NCBI RefSeq assembly: GCF_001941825.1
Contig: NZ_CP019038.1
Coordinates: 868,001 to 932,000 of the forward strand
Direction: 5' to 3'
Length of the DNA: 64,000 bases
Origin: Massilia putida
GTDB lineage: Bacteria > Pseudomonadota > Gammaproteobacteria > Burkholderiales > Burkholderiaceae_D
Below are positions 24,213-35,621 of this stretch, in pieces. Position 1 is the stretch's first letter. Every line of letters starts with the position of its first letter. The position numbers and the translations under genes were made by a program. The notes beneath the pieces were generated by a model. It was not told where the DNA came from. It made no database searches and saw only the letters and a program-made list of their open reading frames with translations.

Positions 24213-27116
24213 TCAGAAGCTCATGCGCACGCCGGCCCGGTACGTCCGGCCGATCACGTCGTAGATGGCGGGGTTGATACCGATGCTCAGGTTCGTTTGC
24301 GGGACGAGCACTGGCCCGCGGTCGGCCAGGTTGTCGATCTTAAAGTACAGCATCGAGTCCTTGGCGAAGTTGTACGTCGCGCCGAAGTCGACGTAGGTGG
24401 CGCCCGCCAGATGGTTGTCGTAGATGGTCGGATGCGCGGCCGTCGGCAGCGGGCAGTTGGTCTGGCATTCGATGAATTCGTTGCTGAACACACCGGCGCT
24501 GACCCAGCGCTCCGTCAGGCTGACGCCCAGCTTGCCGTTCTCCCACGACTCGGTCACGAGCGCTTTCCACTTGGGCGTACTGCCCGCCATATTGCCCGCG
24601 CCTTCGCTCGGCGTGGTGCCGGGCACGCCGGGGTCGGACACGGCGTGGATCGTCCGCGTGGCCATGCCGCGCAGCGTGAACGCACCCGGCAGCCCGTAGC
24701 CGCGCAGGTTCGTGCGGTACGCCGTCTCGATGTCGACGCCCTTCGTGTGCAGCGACGCGAAATTGAAGCTCTGGGCCAGCACGTAGTTCGTGCCGGCCGG
24801 ACCGTTGATCGACACCGCGCCGCACACGTTCTGGTAGCCGGCGTAGCACAGGTCCACTTCCTGCTGGGGCCCGAGCGAGTTGATCACGTTTTTGACCTTG
24901 ATGTCGTAATAGTCGACGGACAGGTTGAAGCCGCGCGCCCAGCCGGGCTGGCTCAGCACGATGCCGAACGAATTGTTGCGGGCGACTTCCGGCTTCAGTT
25001 CAGGATTGCCGACATTGCGCTGCTGGATCTGCACCGAGGAGCCCTGAGAATTGTTCACGGCCTGGTTGGTCACCGTCATGGCCGCGTACAGCTCGGACAG
25101 GTTCGGCGCGCGCACGTCCTTCGAACTGACGGCGCGCAGGCGCAGGCCGTCGACCGGCGTCTTCCACGTCGCGCCGATCTTCCAGGCATTGGCATTGCCC
25201 GCCGTGCTGTATTTTTCCTGGCGGTCGGCGATGTTCAGGTTGGCCTCGCCCAAGGCCGCCGATTTGAGGAACGGGATATTGAATTCGACGTAGGCTTCCT
25301 TCACGTTGAACGCGCCGCGGCCGTTGTGGTAGTTCCCGGCGAACCAGTTGTCGCCGCCCGTCGACAGGGTCGTGTCGAGCGGATAGTCCGGCCCGTAGCG
25401 CGACTGCAGGTCCACGCCGGCGCCGTACGGGTCGCCGTGCACCGAGTAGTCTTCGCGGCGCCACTCGGCACCGGCCGCCATCGAGACCGGACCCGCCCAG
25501 CCTTCCATGACGTCGCCGTGCACGTTCGCGCTGACCACGTTCTGGCTCGAATCGGTGTGCTGCATCGGACTGTTTTGCGGCGCGATGTACGACCACCCCG
25601 CCATATTGATCGGCACGTCGCCGAAGATGTCGATCGGCTGGCAGCCGTTGGCGCGCGCGGCGGCGTCGCGGCAGACGATGTTGCCGCTCGCGTCGCGGAC
25701 CGCATCGATCGCATAGTTGTAGCGGCGGTTCAGCGTGATGTCCCGCACGTGGATCACGGTCGTGTTCTCGCCATGCTCCGCGTACGCATCGTACGACCAG
25801 TCCTTGCCGAACAGCGCGAAGCGGCCGTCGGCGCCGACGACGGCACGGCGCTGGGTGCGCGTCGGATGCACGGTGATATTGGCCGGGAATTCCGCGTTCG
25901 CGGTGCCGACCTGCATCACGCCGCTCGGATAACCGGACGCGCAGCCCGCGGCGATGGATGCCGGCAGATACGCGTTGTCGCACTTGATGCCGAGGTTGCC
26001 CTGCTTGGCCGCGCCCGGGTTCGGCGAGAACACGGACGTCACCTGCGCCCAGTTGCCGGTGACGTAGATCTCGTTGTCCGCGTCGAGATCCCACGACACG
26101 CGCGTGTAGGCGACCTGGCGCTTGAAGTTCATCGCGAGGTTCGTACCCGCGCCCACGCTGCCGGACAGGTCGCCGCCCACGCAGAAATTGCCGACGCAAT
26201 TCGTCCCGTACTGGTACGGATGCGGCGTGCCGCCCGGGCCGAACGCCGTGCCTTTGAGCGGGCCGTCCGTGATCAGGCCGTATTTCGCATACTGGATGTG
26301 CTGCGCGTGCAGGATGCTTTTATAACGCGGCGCGCCCGCGGCCTGCATCGCCTTCGTCGATTCCTGCAAGGCCGGATTCTTGTACCAGCTGCGGCCGTTC
26401 GCGCCCACTTCGCCGAAGCCCGGCGAATCGATGCCGTTCTCCTTCGTGAACTCGCCGCTCACTTCGACGTGCAGCCGGTCGTCCGCGAAGCCGCGGCCCC
26501 ATGCCGCCTGCAGCGTGCCGTTCTTGTCGTCGTGGTAGCGCGTCATGCCGCCTTCGGCATTGAACTTGAACCCGTTGAACTTCTTGTCGGTGATGAAGTT
26601 GACGACGCCGCCCACCGCGTCCGAGCCATACGACGCCGACGCGCCGCCCGTCACGACGTCCACGCGCTTGACGAGCAGTTGCGGGAACTGGCTCACGTCC
26701 GTGACGCCGGTGACGTTGGCGCCGACGACGCGCTGGCCGTCCAGCAGGGTCAGCGTGCGGATCGTGCCGAGGCCGCGCAGCGACAGCGACGACAAGCCCT
26801 GGACGCCGCTCGACGTACTGTACGTGAACGTCGTGCGGCCCGTGCTGCCTTGCAGGGCAGGCAGTTCGGTGAGCGTCTCGAACAGGTTGGGCTTGGCGGC
26901 CTTGGCCAGGTCTTCCGCCGTCAGCGTCGTCGTCGGCGTCGGCTGGCTGAAGCCGCGCGCGGCGATGCGCGAGCCGGATACGACGACGGTGCTCACGCCG
27001 TCCGGCGCGGCCGCGGGGGGTGCCTGGGTCTCCTGCGCATGACCCGTGATGGCGGGAACGCCGCAGGCGCTTGCAACGGCAAGGTGAATCAAGGTTTTGC
27101 GAAACTGCGTTGGCAT
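24213..27116 (-). CDS. TonB-dependent receptor beside kdgD
   Basis: 967 residues: signal peptide (ends GHAQ), TonB box (STVVVSGSR, ~43), plug with TPTTTLTAEDLAKAAKPNLF, LRGLGTIRTLTLLDGQRVVG and VDVVTGGASASYGSDAVGGV, and a barrel ending RMSF with the terminal Phe expected for outer-membrane insertion. This plug type (the 'GxRIAxxGFxxPTPTT' group) differs from the receptors at 1.4 and 15.4 kb. It is divergent from kdgD with a 350-base shared control region, so uptake of oligo-uronates or an aldarate-bearing ligand is plausible but unproved. Confidence 0.92.
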   Translation of the reverse strand: MPTQFRKTLIHLAVASACGVPAITGHAQETQAPPAAAPDGVSTVVVSGSRIAARGFSQPTPTTTLTAEDLAKAAKPNLFETLTELPALQGSTGRTTFTYSTSSGVQGLSSLSLRGLGTIRTLTLLDGQRVVGANVTGVTDVSQFPQLLVKRVDVVTGGASASYGSDAVGGVVNFITDKKFNGFKFNAEGGMTRYHDDKNGTLQAAWGRGFADDRLHVEVSGEFTKENGIDSPGFGEVGANGRSWYKNPALQESTKAMQAAGAPRYKSILHAQHIQYAKYGLITDGPLKGTAFGPGGTPHPYQYGTNCVGNFCVGGDLSGSVGAGTNLAMNFKRQVAYTRVSWDLDADNEIYVTGNWAQVTSVFSPNPGAAKQGNLGIKCDNAYLPASIAAGCASGYPSGVMQVGTANAEFPANITVHPTRTQRRAVVGADGRFALFGKDWSYDAYAEHGENTTVIHVRDITLNRRYNYAIDAVRDASGNIVCRDAAARANGCQPIDIFGDVPINMAGWSYIAPQNSPMQHTDSSQNVVSANVHGDVMEGWAGPVSMAAGAEWRREDYSVHGDPYGAGVDLQSRYGPDYPLDTTLSTGGDNWFAGNYHNGRGAFNVKEAYVEFNIPFLKSAALGEANLNIADRQEKYSTAGNANAWKIGATWKTPVDGLRLRAVSSKDVRAPNLSELYAAMTVTNQAVNNSQGSSVQIQQRNVGNPELKPEVARNNSFGIVLSQPGWARGFNLSVDYYDIKVKNVINSLGPQQEVDLCYAGYQNVCGAVSINGPAGTNYVLAQSFNFASLHTKGVDIETAYRTNLRGYGLPGAFTLRGMATRTIHAVSDPGVPGTTPSEGAGNMAGSTPKWKALVTESWENGKLGVSLTERWVSAGVFSNEFIECQTNCPLPTAAHPTIYDNHLAGATYVDFGATYNFAKDSMLYFKIDNLADRGPVLVPQTNLSIGINPAIYDVIGRTYRAGVRMSF

Positions 27117-27238
27117 ACTGTCTCCGTTTTTTATTGTGTCGGTGTGGTTCGCGTGCGAACCGCGATGCCCGGACCGGTGTTTGCCAGTGCATCCGGTTCG
27201 CTGCCTCTGCTGCTGTTTCTTTGCTATGCTATGTTAGT

Positions 27239-27346
27239 GATACCGCTACCTGTTACCGCTACCATTGCATGATTTGAATTGGAACCGATCTGTAAATATC
27301 CGTCCAATAAATTTTATTCATCGAGTGATACCAGGATCGATATCAC
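27239..27346. promoter_or_regulatory. Control region between receptor and kdgD operon
   Basis: Contains two direct copies of TACCGCTACC at 27241 and 27254 (13-base period), a spaced inverted repeat GTGATA-N10-TATCAC at 27325-27346, and AT-rich sequence between them. These are candidate operators for the divergent receptor and kdgD genes. None matches the GntR site at 21418 exactly, so the binding protein is open. Confidence 0.4.
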
Positions 27347-27466
27347 AAGCGATGTCTTCCGCGCCGGGCGAATTTTCCACTTGCCCTTTTGGCGACGCAC
27401 TTGTACGATGACTGACAATTGTAGAGAGATTATCTCGTCGAACCGCCCCCCATCATTGGAGCTTCC

Positions 27467-28378
27467 ATGAACCCGCAAGAACTCAAACAGGTCATTTCGT
27501 CCGGCCTGCTGTCCTTCCCCATCACCGACTTCGACGCCGAAGGCAACTTCCGTCCCAGCACCTATATCGAACGCCTGGAATGGCTCGCCCCGTACGGCGC
27601 CACCGCCCTGTTCGCGGCCGGCGGCACGGGCGAATTCTTCTCGCTGACGCACGACGACTATTCGCAAGTGATCAAAACTGCGGTCGACACCTGCGCCGGC
27701 AAGGTGCCCATCCTCGCAGGCGCCGGCGGCCCGACCCGCAGCGCCATCGCGTTCGCCCAGGAAGCCGAACGCCTCGGCGCCAAGGGCGTGCTGCTGCTGC
27801 CGCACTACCTGACGGAAGCGAGCCAGGACGGCCTCGTCGCCCACGTGGAACAAGTCTGCAAATCGGTGAATATCGGCGTCGTCGTGTACAACCGCGCGCA
27901 ATGCCGCCTGACGCCGGATTCGCTGGAGAAGCTGGCCGACCGCTGCCCCAACCTGATCGGCTTCAAGGACGGCATCGGCGACATCGAACTGATGGTGTCG
28001 ATCTGGCGCCGCATGGGCGACCGCTTCAGTTACCTGGGCGGCCTGCCGACGGCGGAAGTCTATGCCGCCGCGTATAAAGCGCTGGGCGTGCCCGTGTATT
28101 CGTCGGCCGTGTTCAACTTCATGCCGCAACTGGCGATGGATTTTTATCACGCGATCGCGAAAGACGACCACGCGACGACGAACCGGCTGCTGGACGAATT
28201 CTTCCTGCCCTACCTCGCGATCCGCAACCGCAAGGCCGGCTACGCCGTGTCGATCGTCAAGGCCGGCGCCCGCCTCGTGGGCCACGACGGCGGCCCGGTG
28301 CGCGCGCCGCTGACCGACCTGACGGCCGAGGAGTGCGACATGCTGCACAAACTGATCGTCGCGCAAGGCGCGCAATAA
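27467..28378 (+). CDS. kdgD: 5-dehydro-4-deoxyglucarate dehydratase
   Basis: 303-residue class I aldolase-fold enzyme of the DapA/NAL family. It converts 5-keto-4-deoxy-glucarate to 2-oxoglutarate semialdehyde plus CO2 and water. Seen: the N-terminal [32 protein letters not shown] (carboxylate-binding GTGE variant), VVVYNRAQC with the catalytic Tyr, and [12 protein letters not shown] with the Schiff-base Lys. The FPITDF and GGTGEF forms separate KdgD from DapA. It heads the operon kdgD / semialdehyde dehydrogenase / MFS / lactonase, 23 bases before the next start. Confidence 0.92.
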   Translation: MNPQELKQVISSGLLSFPITDFDAEGNFRPSTYIERLEWLAPYGATALFAAGGTGEFFSLTHDDYSQVIKTAVDTCAGKVPILAGAGGPTRSAIAFAQEAERLGAKGVLLLPHYLTEASQDGLVAHVEQVCKSVNIGVVVYNRAQCRLTPDSLEKLADRCPNLIGFKDGIGDIELMVSIWRRMGDRFSYLGGLPTAEVYAAAYKALGVPVYSSAVFNFMPQLAMDFYHAIAKDDHATTNRLLDEFFLPYLAIRNRKAGYAVSIVKAGARLVGHDGGPVRAPLTDLTAEECDMLHKLIVAQGAQ

Positions 28379-28401
28379 CCAGCGGTATCGGAGACCACCA
28401 C

Positions 28402-29982
28402 ATGACCATCCAAGGTGAAATGATCATCGGCCGCCGCACCGTGCGCGGCGCCGCCGGCACGACGCGTGCCTTCAACCCGGCGACCCGCAGCAATATGGAG
28501 CCGGAATTCGGCCTCGCGACCGAGCAGGACGTCGCGGCCGCGTGCGAGCTCGCCGAACAGGCGTTCGACGCCTACCGCGCCACGTCGCTCGAGCAGCGCG
28601 CGCGCTTCCTGGAAACCATCGCCGACCGCATCATGGACATCGGCCCGCTGCTCATCGAGCGCGCCTGCGCCGAGTCGGGCCTGCCCACGGCCCGCCTGGA
28701 AGGCGAGCGCGGACGCACCTGCAACCAGCTGCGCCTGTTCGCCAAGGTCGTGCGCGACGGGTACTTCCTCGACGCGACACTGGATTCGGCCCTGCCGCAG
28801 CGCACCCCGCCCCGTTCCGACCTGCGCATGCGCAAGATCCCGCTGGGCCCCGTCGCCGTGTTCGGCGCATCGAACTTCCCGCTCGCGTTCTCCGTGGCCG
28901 GCGGCGACACCGCGTCCGCGCTGGCGGCCGGCTGCCCCGTCGTGGTGAAGGCGCACAGCGCCCACCTGGGCACGTCGGAACTGGTCGGCAAGGCCGTGCG
29001 CCAGGCGGCCGCAGATTGCGACATGCCGGACGGCGTGTTCTCGATGCTGATCGGCGAAGGCCGCGTGGCCGGCCAGGCGCTGGCCGCGCATCCCGCCATC
29101 AAGGCCGTCGGTTTCACCGGTTCGCGCCAGGGCGGCCTCGCCCTCGTGCGCACGGCGAACGCGCGCCACGAACCGATCCCGGTCTACGCCGAAATGAGCA
29201 GCATCAATCCGGTGTTCCTGCTGCCGGGCGCCCTCGCCGCGGGCGGCGCGAAGCTGGCCAGCGCCTTCGTCGATTCGCTGACGCTGGGCGTCGGCCAGTT
29301 CTGCACCAATCCCGGCCTCGTCATCGGCCTGGCCGGCAAAGAACTGGACGCGTTCCGCGCCTCCGCCGCCGAAGCACTGGCGGCCAAGGGCGCGGGCACG
29401 ATGCTCACGGCCGGCATCCACCAGGCTTACGTCGACGCCGTCGGCCGCCGCGCCGGCATCGACGGCGTGGAACTGGTCGCACAGGGCAGCGCGGAAGGCA
29501 CCGGCTGCGCCGCGCAGGCCGCGCTGTACGCCACCGACGCCGCCACGTACATGGCCAGCCCGGCGCTGGACGAGGAGATCTTCGGCCCGGCATCGCTGCT
29601 GATCGCCTGCCGCGACGAGGCGGAGATGCAGGCCGTCGCGCGCCACCTGGAAGGCCAGCTGACGGCCACCGTGCACGCGACCTCGCTTGATCGGGACCTG
29701 GCCGCCGGCCTGCTGCCGACGCTGGAGCGCAAGGCGGGCCGCGTGCTGTTCAACGGCTTCCCGACCGGTGTCGAAGTGTCGCACGCGATGGTGCACGGCG
29801 GCCCGTTCCCGGCCACGTCGGACAGCCGTTCGACGTCCGTCGGCGCCACCGCCATCGACCGCTTCCTGCGTCCGGTGTGCTACCAGGACGTGCCGGCCGA
29901 CCTCTTGCCGGCCGAGCTGCGCGACGACAATCCGCTACGCCTCGCGCGCATGGTGGACGGCGCCCTGCTGAGCGCGAAATAA
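28402..29982 (+). CDS. 2,5-dioxovalerate (2-oxoglutarate semialdehyde) dehydrogenase
   Basis: 526-residue aldehyde dehydrogenase that would oxidise the KdgD product to 2-oxoglutarate. Seen: [20 protein letters not shown] (substrate/cofactor entry), [30 protein letters not shown] in the Rossmann part, catalytic Glu in [13 protein letters not shown] and catalytic Cys in [13 protein letters not shown]-terminal [20 protein letters not shown] is typical of the NADP-linked type III enzymes. The start at 28402 has GGAGA upstream; an in-frame ATG at 28333 falls inside kdgD and is rejected. Confidence 0.9.
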   Translation: MTIQGEMIIGRRTVRGAAGTTRAFNPATRSNMEPEFGLATEQDVAAACELAEQAFDAYRATSLEQRARFLETIADRIMDIGPLLIERACAESGLPTARLEGERGRTCNQLRLFAKVVRDGYFLDATLDSALPQRTPPRSDLRMRKIPLGPVAVFGASNFPLAFSVAGGDTASALAAGCPVVVKAHSAHLGTSELVGKAVRQAAADCDMPDGVFSMLIGEGRVAGQALAAHPAIKAVGFTGSRQGGLALVRTANARHEPIPVYAEMSSINPVFLLPGALAAGGAKLASAFVDSLTLGVGQFCTNPGLVIGLAGKELDAFRASAAEALAAKGAGTMLTAGIHQAYVDAVGRRAGIDGVELVAQGSAEGTGCAAQAALYATDAATYMASPALDEEIFGPASLLIACRDEAEMQAVARHLEGQLTATVHATSLDRDLAAGLLPTLERKAGRVLFNGFPTGVEVSHAMVHGGPFPATSDSRSTSVGATAIDRFLRPVCYQDVPADLLPAELRDDNPLRLARMVDGALLSAK

Positions 29983-30038
29983 TCAATTTGTAGACATTTA
30001 GCAGCATCGGGTGGCTGGTACCATGTGCCGGTCGCCCG

Positions 30039-30067
30039 CCGCAGCCGCCCACGCGGCGGCTGCGGCA
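30039..30067 (+). other. Intercistronic hairpin in the uronate operon
   Basis: GCCGCAGCCGC, 7-base loop, GCGGCTGCGGC: an 11-bp GC stem in the 144-base gap between the dehydrogenase and transporter genes, with no U-run after it. It probably protects or partitions the mRNA, lowering expression of the downstream transporter relative to the enzymes. Confidence 0.5.
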
Positions 30068-30126
30068 ACGGCCGGGGGAGACACCGGCCGCGCACAAGTC
30101 GGCACAACCAAATACAAGGCCTGACC

Positions 30127-31518
30127 ATGACTCACAATCGCACGAGCGACGCCGCGGCTCACGCCGGCGGCAACTTCCGGTGGACCATCTGCGCCCTGCT
30201 GTTCTTCGCCACCACCGTCAACTACCTCGACCGCCAGGTGCTGAGCCTTCTCGCACCGTCACTGTCGAAGGAGTTCGGCTGGTCGAACACGGACTATGCC
30301 AACATCGCCGCCGCCTTCCAGTTCATGTATGCCATCGCCCTGCTGTTCGCGGGCCGCATCGTCGACCGCCTCGGCACCAAGACCGCGTACACGCTCGCCA
30401 TCGTCATCTGGTCCGGCGGCGCCATCGCCCACGCGTACTCGATCGAACTGGGCGCCGGCGTCAAGGCCATGCTGGGCCTCGCCGTGCCGGCCTCCGTCGT
30501 CGGCTTCATCGTCGCGCGCACGATCCTGGCGATCGGCGAAGCGGGCAACTTCCCCGCCGCGATCCGCGCGACCGCCGAATACTTTCCCAAGTCCGAGCGC
30601 TCGTTCGCGACCGGCATCTTCAATTCCGGCGCCAACATCGGCGCGATCCTGGCCCCGCTGACCGTGCCCGTGCTGGCCGCGATCTGGGGCTGGCAGGCGG
30701 CGTTCATCTGGATCGGCGCCATCGGCTTCTTGTGGGTCGTGTTCTGGGCCTTCCTGTTCGACGAACCGGCACGCCAGCGGCGCCTGTCGCAGGCCGAACT
30801 CTCGTACATCCGCAGCGACGACCTGGGCGCCGCGCCGGTGGCCTTCACCGGCCCCGCGCCCGGCTGGCGCACCCTGCTCGGCCTGCGCCAGACGTGGGCG
30901 TTCGTCGTCGGCAAATTCCTGACCGACGGCGTATGGTGGTTCTTCCTCTTCTGGCTGCCCAAATACCTGACCGACAAATACGGCATGGCGACCTCGAGCC
31001 TCGTGTTGCCGCTGGCCGTCCTGTACAGCATGACCATGGTCGGCAGCATCGGCGGCGGCGCGCTGCCGTCGCGCTTCATGCGCCACGGCCACGCGCCATA
31101 CGACAGCCGCATGAAGGCCATGCTGCTGATCGCGTTCTTCCCGCTCGTCGTGCTGCTGGCGCAGCCGCTGGGCCACCTCGGCTACTGGGTGCCCGTGATC
31201 CTGATCGGCATCGGCGCCTCCGCGCACCAGGCGTGGTCGGCCAACCTGCTGACGATCACGTCCGACCTGTTCCCCCGTCATTGCGTCGCGTCCGTCGTCG
31301 GCATCGGCGGCCTGGCCGGCGGCATCGGCGGCGTGCTCGTCACGAAGGTGGGCGGCAGGCTGTTCGACTATTACGGGGCCCAAGGCCAGATCCAGACCGG
31401 CTATATGATCATGTTCGCGTTCTGCGCGCTGGCATACCTGCTGGCCTGGGCCATCATGAAGACGCTCGTGCCGGCGCAAGCGACGGCCCGGCTGCCGGAG
31501 GAGCTGGCGCATGCTTGA
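30127..31518 (+). CDS. MFS hexuronate/aldarate transporter (ACS family)
   Basis: 463 residues with about twelve membrane helices. The ACS-family start WTICALLFFATTVNYLDRQV is followed by LSLLAPSLSKEFGW. The loop 2-3 motif GRIVDRLGTKTAYTLAIVIW and the helix-4/5 ILAIGEAGNFPAAIRATAEY with FPKSERSFATGIFNSGANIG are characteristic of ExuT/GudP-like proton symporters for hexuronates and aldarates. The start at 30127 directly precedes the helix-1 region; an earlier in-frame ATG (30025) runs through the intercistronic hairpin. Its last 8 bases overlap the lactonase gene. It brings monomers across the inner membrane for udh. Confidence 0.88.
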   Translation: MTHNRTSDAAAHAGGNFRWTICALLFFATTVNYLDRQVLSLLAPSLSKEFGWSNTDYANIAAAFQFMYAIALLFAGRIVDRLGTKTAYTLAIVIWSGGAIAHAYSIELGAGVKAMLGLAVPASVVGFIVARTILAIGEAGNFPAAIRATAEYFPKSERSFATGIFNSGANIGAILAPLTVPVLAAIWGWQAAFIWIGAIGFLWVVFWAFLFDEPARQRRLSQAELSYIRSDDLGAAPVAFTGPAPGWRTLLGLRQTWAFVVGKFLTDGVWWFFLFWLPKYLTDKYGMATSSLVLPLAVLYSMTMVGSIGGGALPSRFMRHGHAPYDSRMKAMLLIAFFPLVVLLAQPLGHLGYWVPVILIGIGASAHQAWSANLLTITSDLFPRHCVASVVGIGGLAGGIGGVLVTKVGGRLFDYYGAQGQIQTGYMIMFAFCALAYLLAWAIMKTLVPAQATARLPEELAHA

Positions 31519-32398
31519 GGCCGTCGTCGAACACGTCCGCGGCGTGCGCTGCGCCGTGGGCGAGAGCCCCGTGTGGCACGCGCTCGAACAGGCCTGGTAC
31601 TGGGTCGACATCCCCGCGCGCCGCATCTGGCGCCTGGATCACGCGACCGGCGCGACGCGCCACTGGACGGCGGCCGAGATGGTGGCCTGTATCGCGCCGC
31701 GCGCCCAGGGCGGCCTGATCGCCGGCATGGAGACGGGCATCTTCGCCGTCGACCTGCAGGATGACGGCACCGTGCGCGCCAAGCGGCTGGCCGCGCCGCC
31801 CGAACTGGCGCCCGGCATGCGCTTCAACGACGGCCGTACCGACCGCCAGGGCCGCTTCTGGAGCGGCACGATGTGGATGGACATGGCCGCGGCGCTGCCC
31901 ATCGGGCGCCTGTACCGCTACGACACGGACGGCCTGTCGGCGCCGCTCGTTTCCGGCCTCGTCACGCAAAACGGCCTCGCGTGGTCGCCGGACGGGCGCA
32001 CGATGTACCTGTCCGACTCGCATCCGACGCGCCGGCGCGTGTGGGCGTTCGATTACGACGTCGACGCGGGCGTGCCGCACGACCGGCGCCTGTTCGTCGA
32101 CATGGCCGCGTACGCGGGCCGGCCGGATGGCGCGGCGATGGACAGCGACGGTTGCTACTGGGTCGCCGGGAACGACGGTTCCAGCCTGCTGCGGTTCACG
32201 CCGGACGGGAAGCCGGACCGGGAGCTGGCGCTGCCTGTCGCGAAGCCGTCCATGCCGTGCTTCGGGGGGGCGGAGCTGGATACCTTGCTCGTGACGTCGA
32301 TCGTGCAGCCGGGGCGCGAGGACGACGCGCTGGCGGGGGCGGTGTTGCTGGTGCGGCCGGGGGCGCGTGGGGTCGCCGAGGTGGCGTTTGCCGGCTGA
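31511..32398 (+). CDS. SMP-30/gluconolactonase-family lactonase
   Basis: 295-residue six-bladed propeller. Metal ligands are recognisable: Glu18 in CAVGESPVWH, Asn in VTQNGLAWSPDG, and Asp in GRPDGAAMDSDGCYWVA. FNDGRTDRQGRFWSGTM is the family hallmark. In this operon the likely task is opening the 1,4- or 1,5-aldarolactone made by uronate dehydrogenase to give galactarate or glucarate. It overlaps the transporter stop by 8 bases (ATGCTTGA), so translation is coupled. No signal peptide, consistent with cytoplasmic action. Confidence 0.88.
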   Translation: MLEAVVEHVRGVRCAVGESPVWHALEQAWYWVDIPARRIWRLDHATGATRHWTAAEMVACIAPRAQGGLIAGMETGIFAVDLQDDGTVRAKRLAAPPELAPGMRFNDGRTDRQGRFWSGTMWMDMAAALPIGRLYRYDTDGLSAPLVSGLVTQNGLAWSPDGRTMYLSDSHPTRRRVWAFDYDVDAGVPHDRRLFVDMAAYAGRPDGAAMDSDGCYWVAGNDGSSLLRFTPDGKPDRELALPVAKPSMPCFGGAELDTLLVTSIVQPGREDDALAGAVLLVRPGARGVAEVAFAG

Positions 32399-32417
32399 TC
32401 ATACGGTGGTTGAACGC

Positions 32418-32438
32418 GTGGACGGCAGCGCCGTCCAC
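32418..32438. repeat. Palindromic repeat after the lactonase gene
   Basis: GTGGACGGC-AGC-GCCGTCCAC, a perfect 9-bp hairpin followed by CCTAC. It shares the CCACCCTAC end with the element at 22235. It may also end the uronate operon transcript. Confidence 0.55.
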
Positions 32439-32532
32439 CCTACACGCGACGGCACATGTCGGTTAGTTGCATAATGATGCAAGACGGCCTGTCCGGCAAC
32501 GCGGCCCGCGCCGATGCGGTATCGTGTCGCCG

Positions 32533-33153
32533 ATGAACGACCACATCCATTTCTACGAACCGCGCGCCGGCCACGGCCTGCCGCACGATCCCTTCAATGC
32601 CATCGTCGGCCCCCGCCCCATCGGCTGGATCTCGTCGCGCAGCCGCGCCGGCATCCTCAACCTGGCGCCGTACAGCTTCTTCAACGCGTTCAACTACACG
32701 CCGCCGATCGTCGGTTTCGCCAGCATCGGCTACAAGGACACCGTCCGCAACGTCGAGGAAACGGGCGCGTTCTGCTGGAACCTGGCCACGCGCGCCCTCG
32801 CCGACCGCATGAACGCCACGTGCGCGGCCGTGCCGCCCGACGTCGACGAGTTCGCGCTGGCCGGCCTCACGCCCGCCGCGTCGCGCCTCGTCGACGTGCC
32901 GCGCGTGGCCGAGGCGCCGGTCTCGTTCGAATGCCGGCTCACCCAGGTCGTGCGCCTGCACGGCGCGGACGGGCAGCCGGCGCCGAGCTGGCTCGTGCTG
33001 GGCGAAGTCGTCGGCGTGCACATCGCCCGGGCCATGCTCAGGGACGGCGTCTACGACACGGCGCGCGCGGGCCACATCCTGCGCGGCGGCGGGCCGGCCG
33101 ACTATTTCGAGGTCGGGCCGGACCAGCTCTTCCGCATGTTCAGGCCGCAGTGA
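32533..33153 (+). CDS. Flavin reductase-like (FMN-binding split barrel) protein
   Basis: 206 residues. Seen: PFNAIVGPRPIGWISSRSRA (phosphate/FMN-binding start of the flavin-reductase domain), LNLAPYSFFNAFNYTPPIVG, VRNVEETGAFCWNLATRALA and a final LGEVVGVHI strand. Proteins of this group bind FMN and may pass reduced flavin to a monooxygenase, or act on flavin by themselves. The start at 32533 is chosen because the domain begins there; an upstream ATG at 32467 adds an arginine-rich stretch without homology style. No partner monooxygenase is adjacent. Confidence 0.85.
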   Translation: MNDHIHFYEPRAGHGLPHDPFNAIVGPRPIGWISSRSRAGILNLAPYSFFNAFNYTPPIVGFASIGYKDTVRNVEETGAFCWNLATRALADRMNATCAAVPPDVDEFALAGLTPAASRLVDVPRVAEAPVSFECRLTQVVRLHGADGQPAPSWLVLGEVVGVHIARAMLRDGVYDTARAGHILRGGGPADYFEVGPDQLFRMFRPQ

Positions 33154-33188
33154 TATACCGAATATCTGGCGAGCTAAGCAACAACCGC

Positions 33189-33208
33189 CGCGATCACGTA
33201 TGATCGCG
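33189..33208. other. 8-bp inverted repeat upstream of maeB
   Basis: CGCGATCA-CGTA-TGATCGCG lies 36 bases after the flavin reductase stop and about 200 before maeB. It could be a hairpin ending the upstream transcript or an operator for maeB. No U-run follows. Confidence 0.35.
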
Positions 33209-33404
33209 TATCGCCGTCGACGACGGTGCCCCCGTTCGCGCCAGCGCCAGAAGCGCGCGCAGTGCCCCGGCCATCCACACCGCGCGGGCCGGATTCGGAA
33301 TGCGGCGCACGTCCCGGCACACGTCCCCCGCGCGGTCCCTGCCGCGCTGCGGGACACCAGCATCGAATACATAACATCGTCCGCACAGCGGCATAGGAGA
33401 AACA

Positions 33405-35615
<2,211 letters not shown>

Positions 35616-35621
35616 CCGGCG

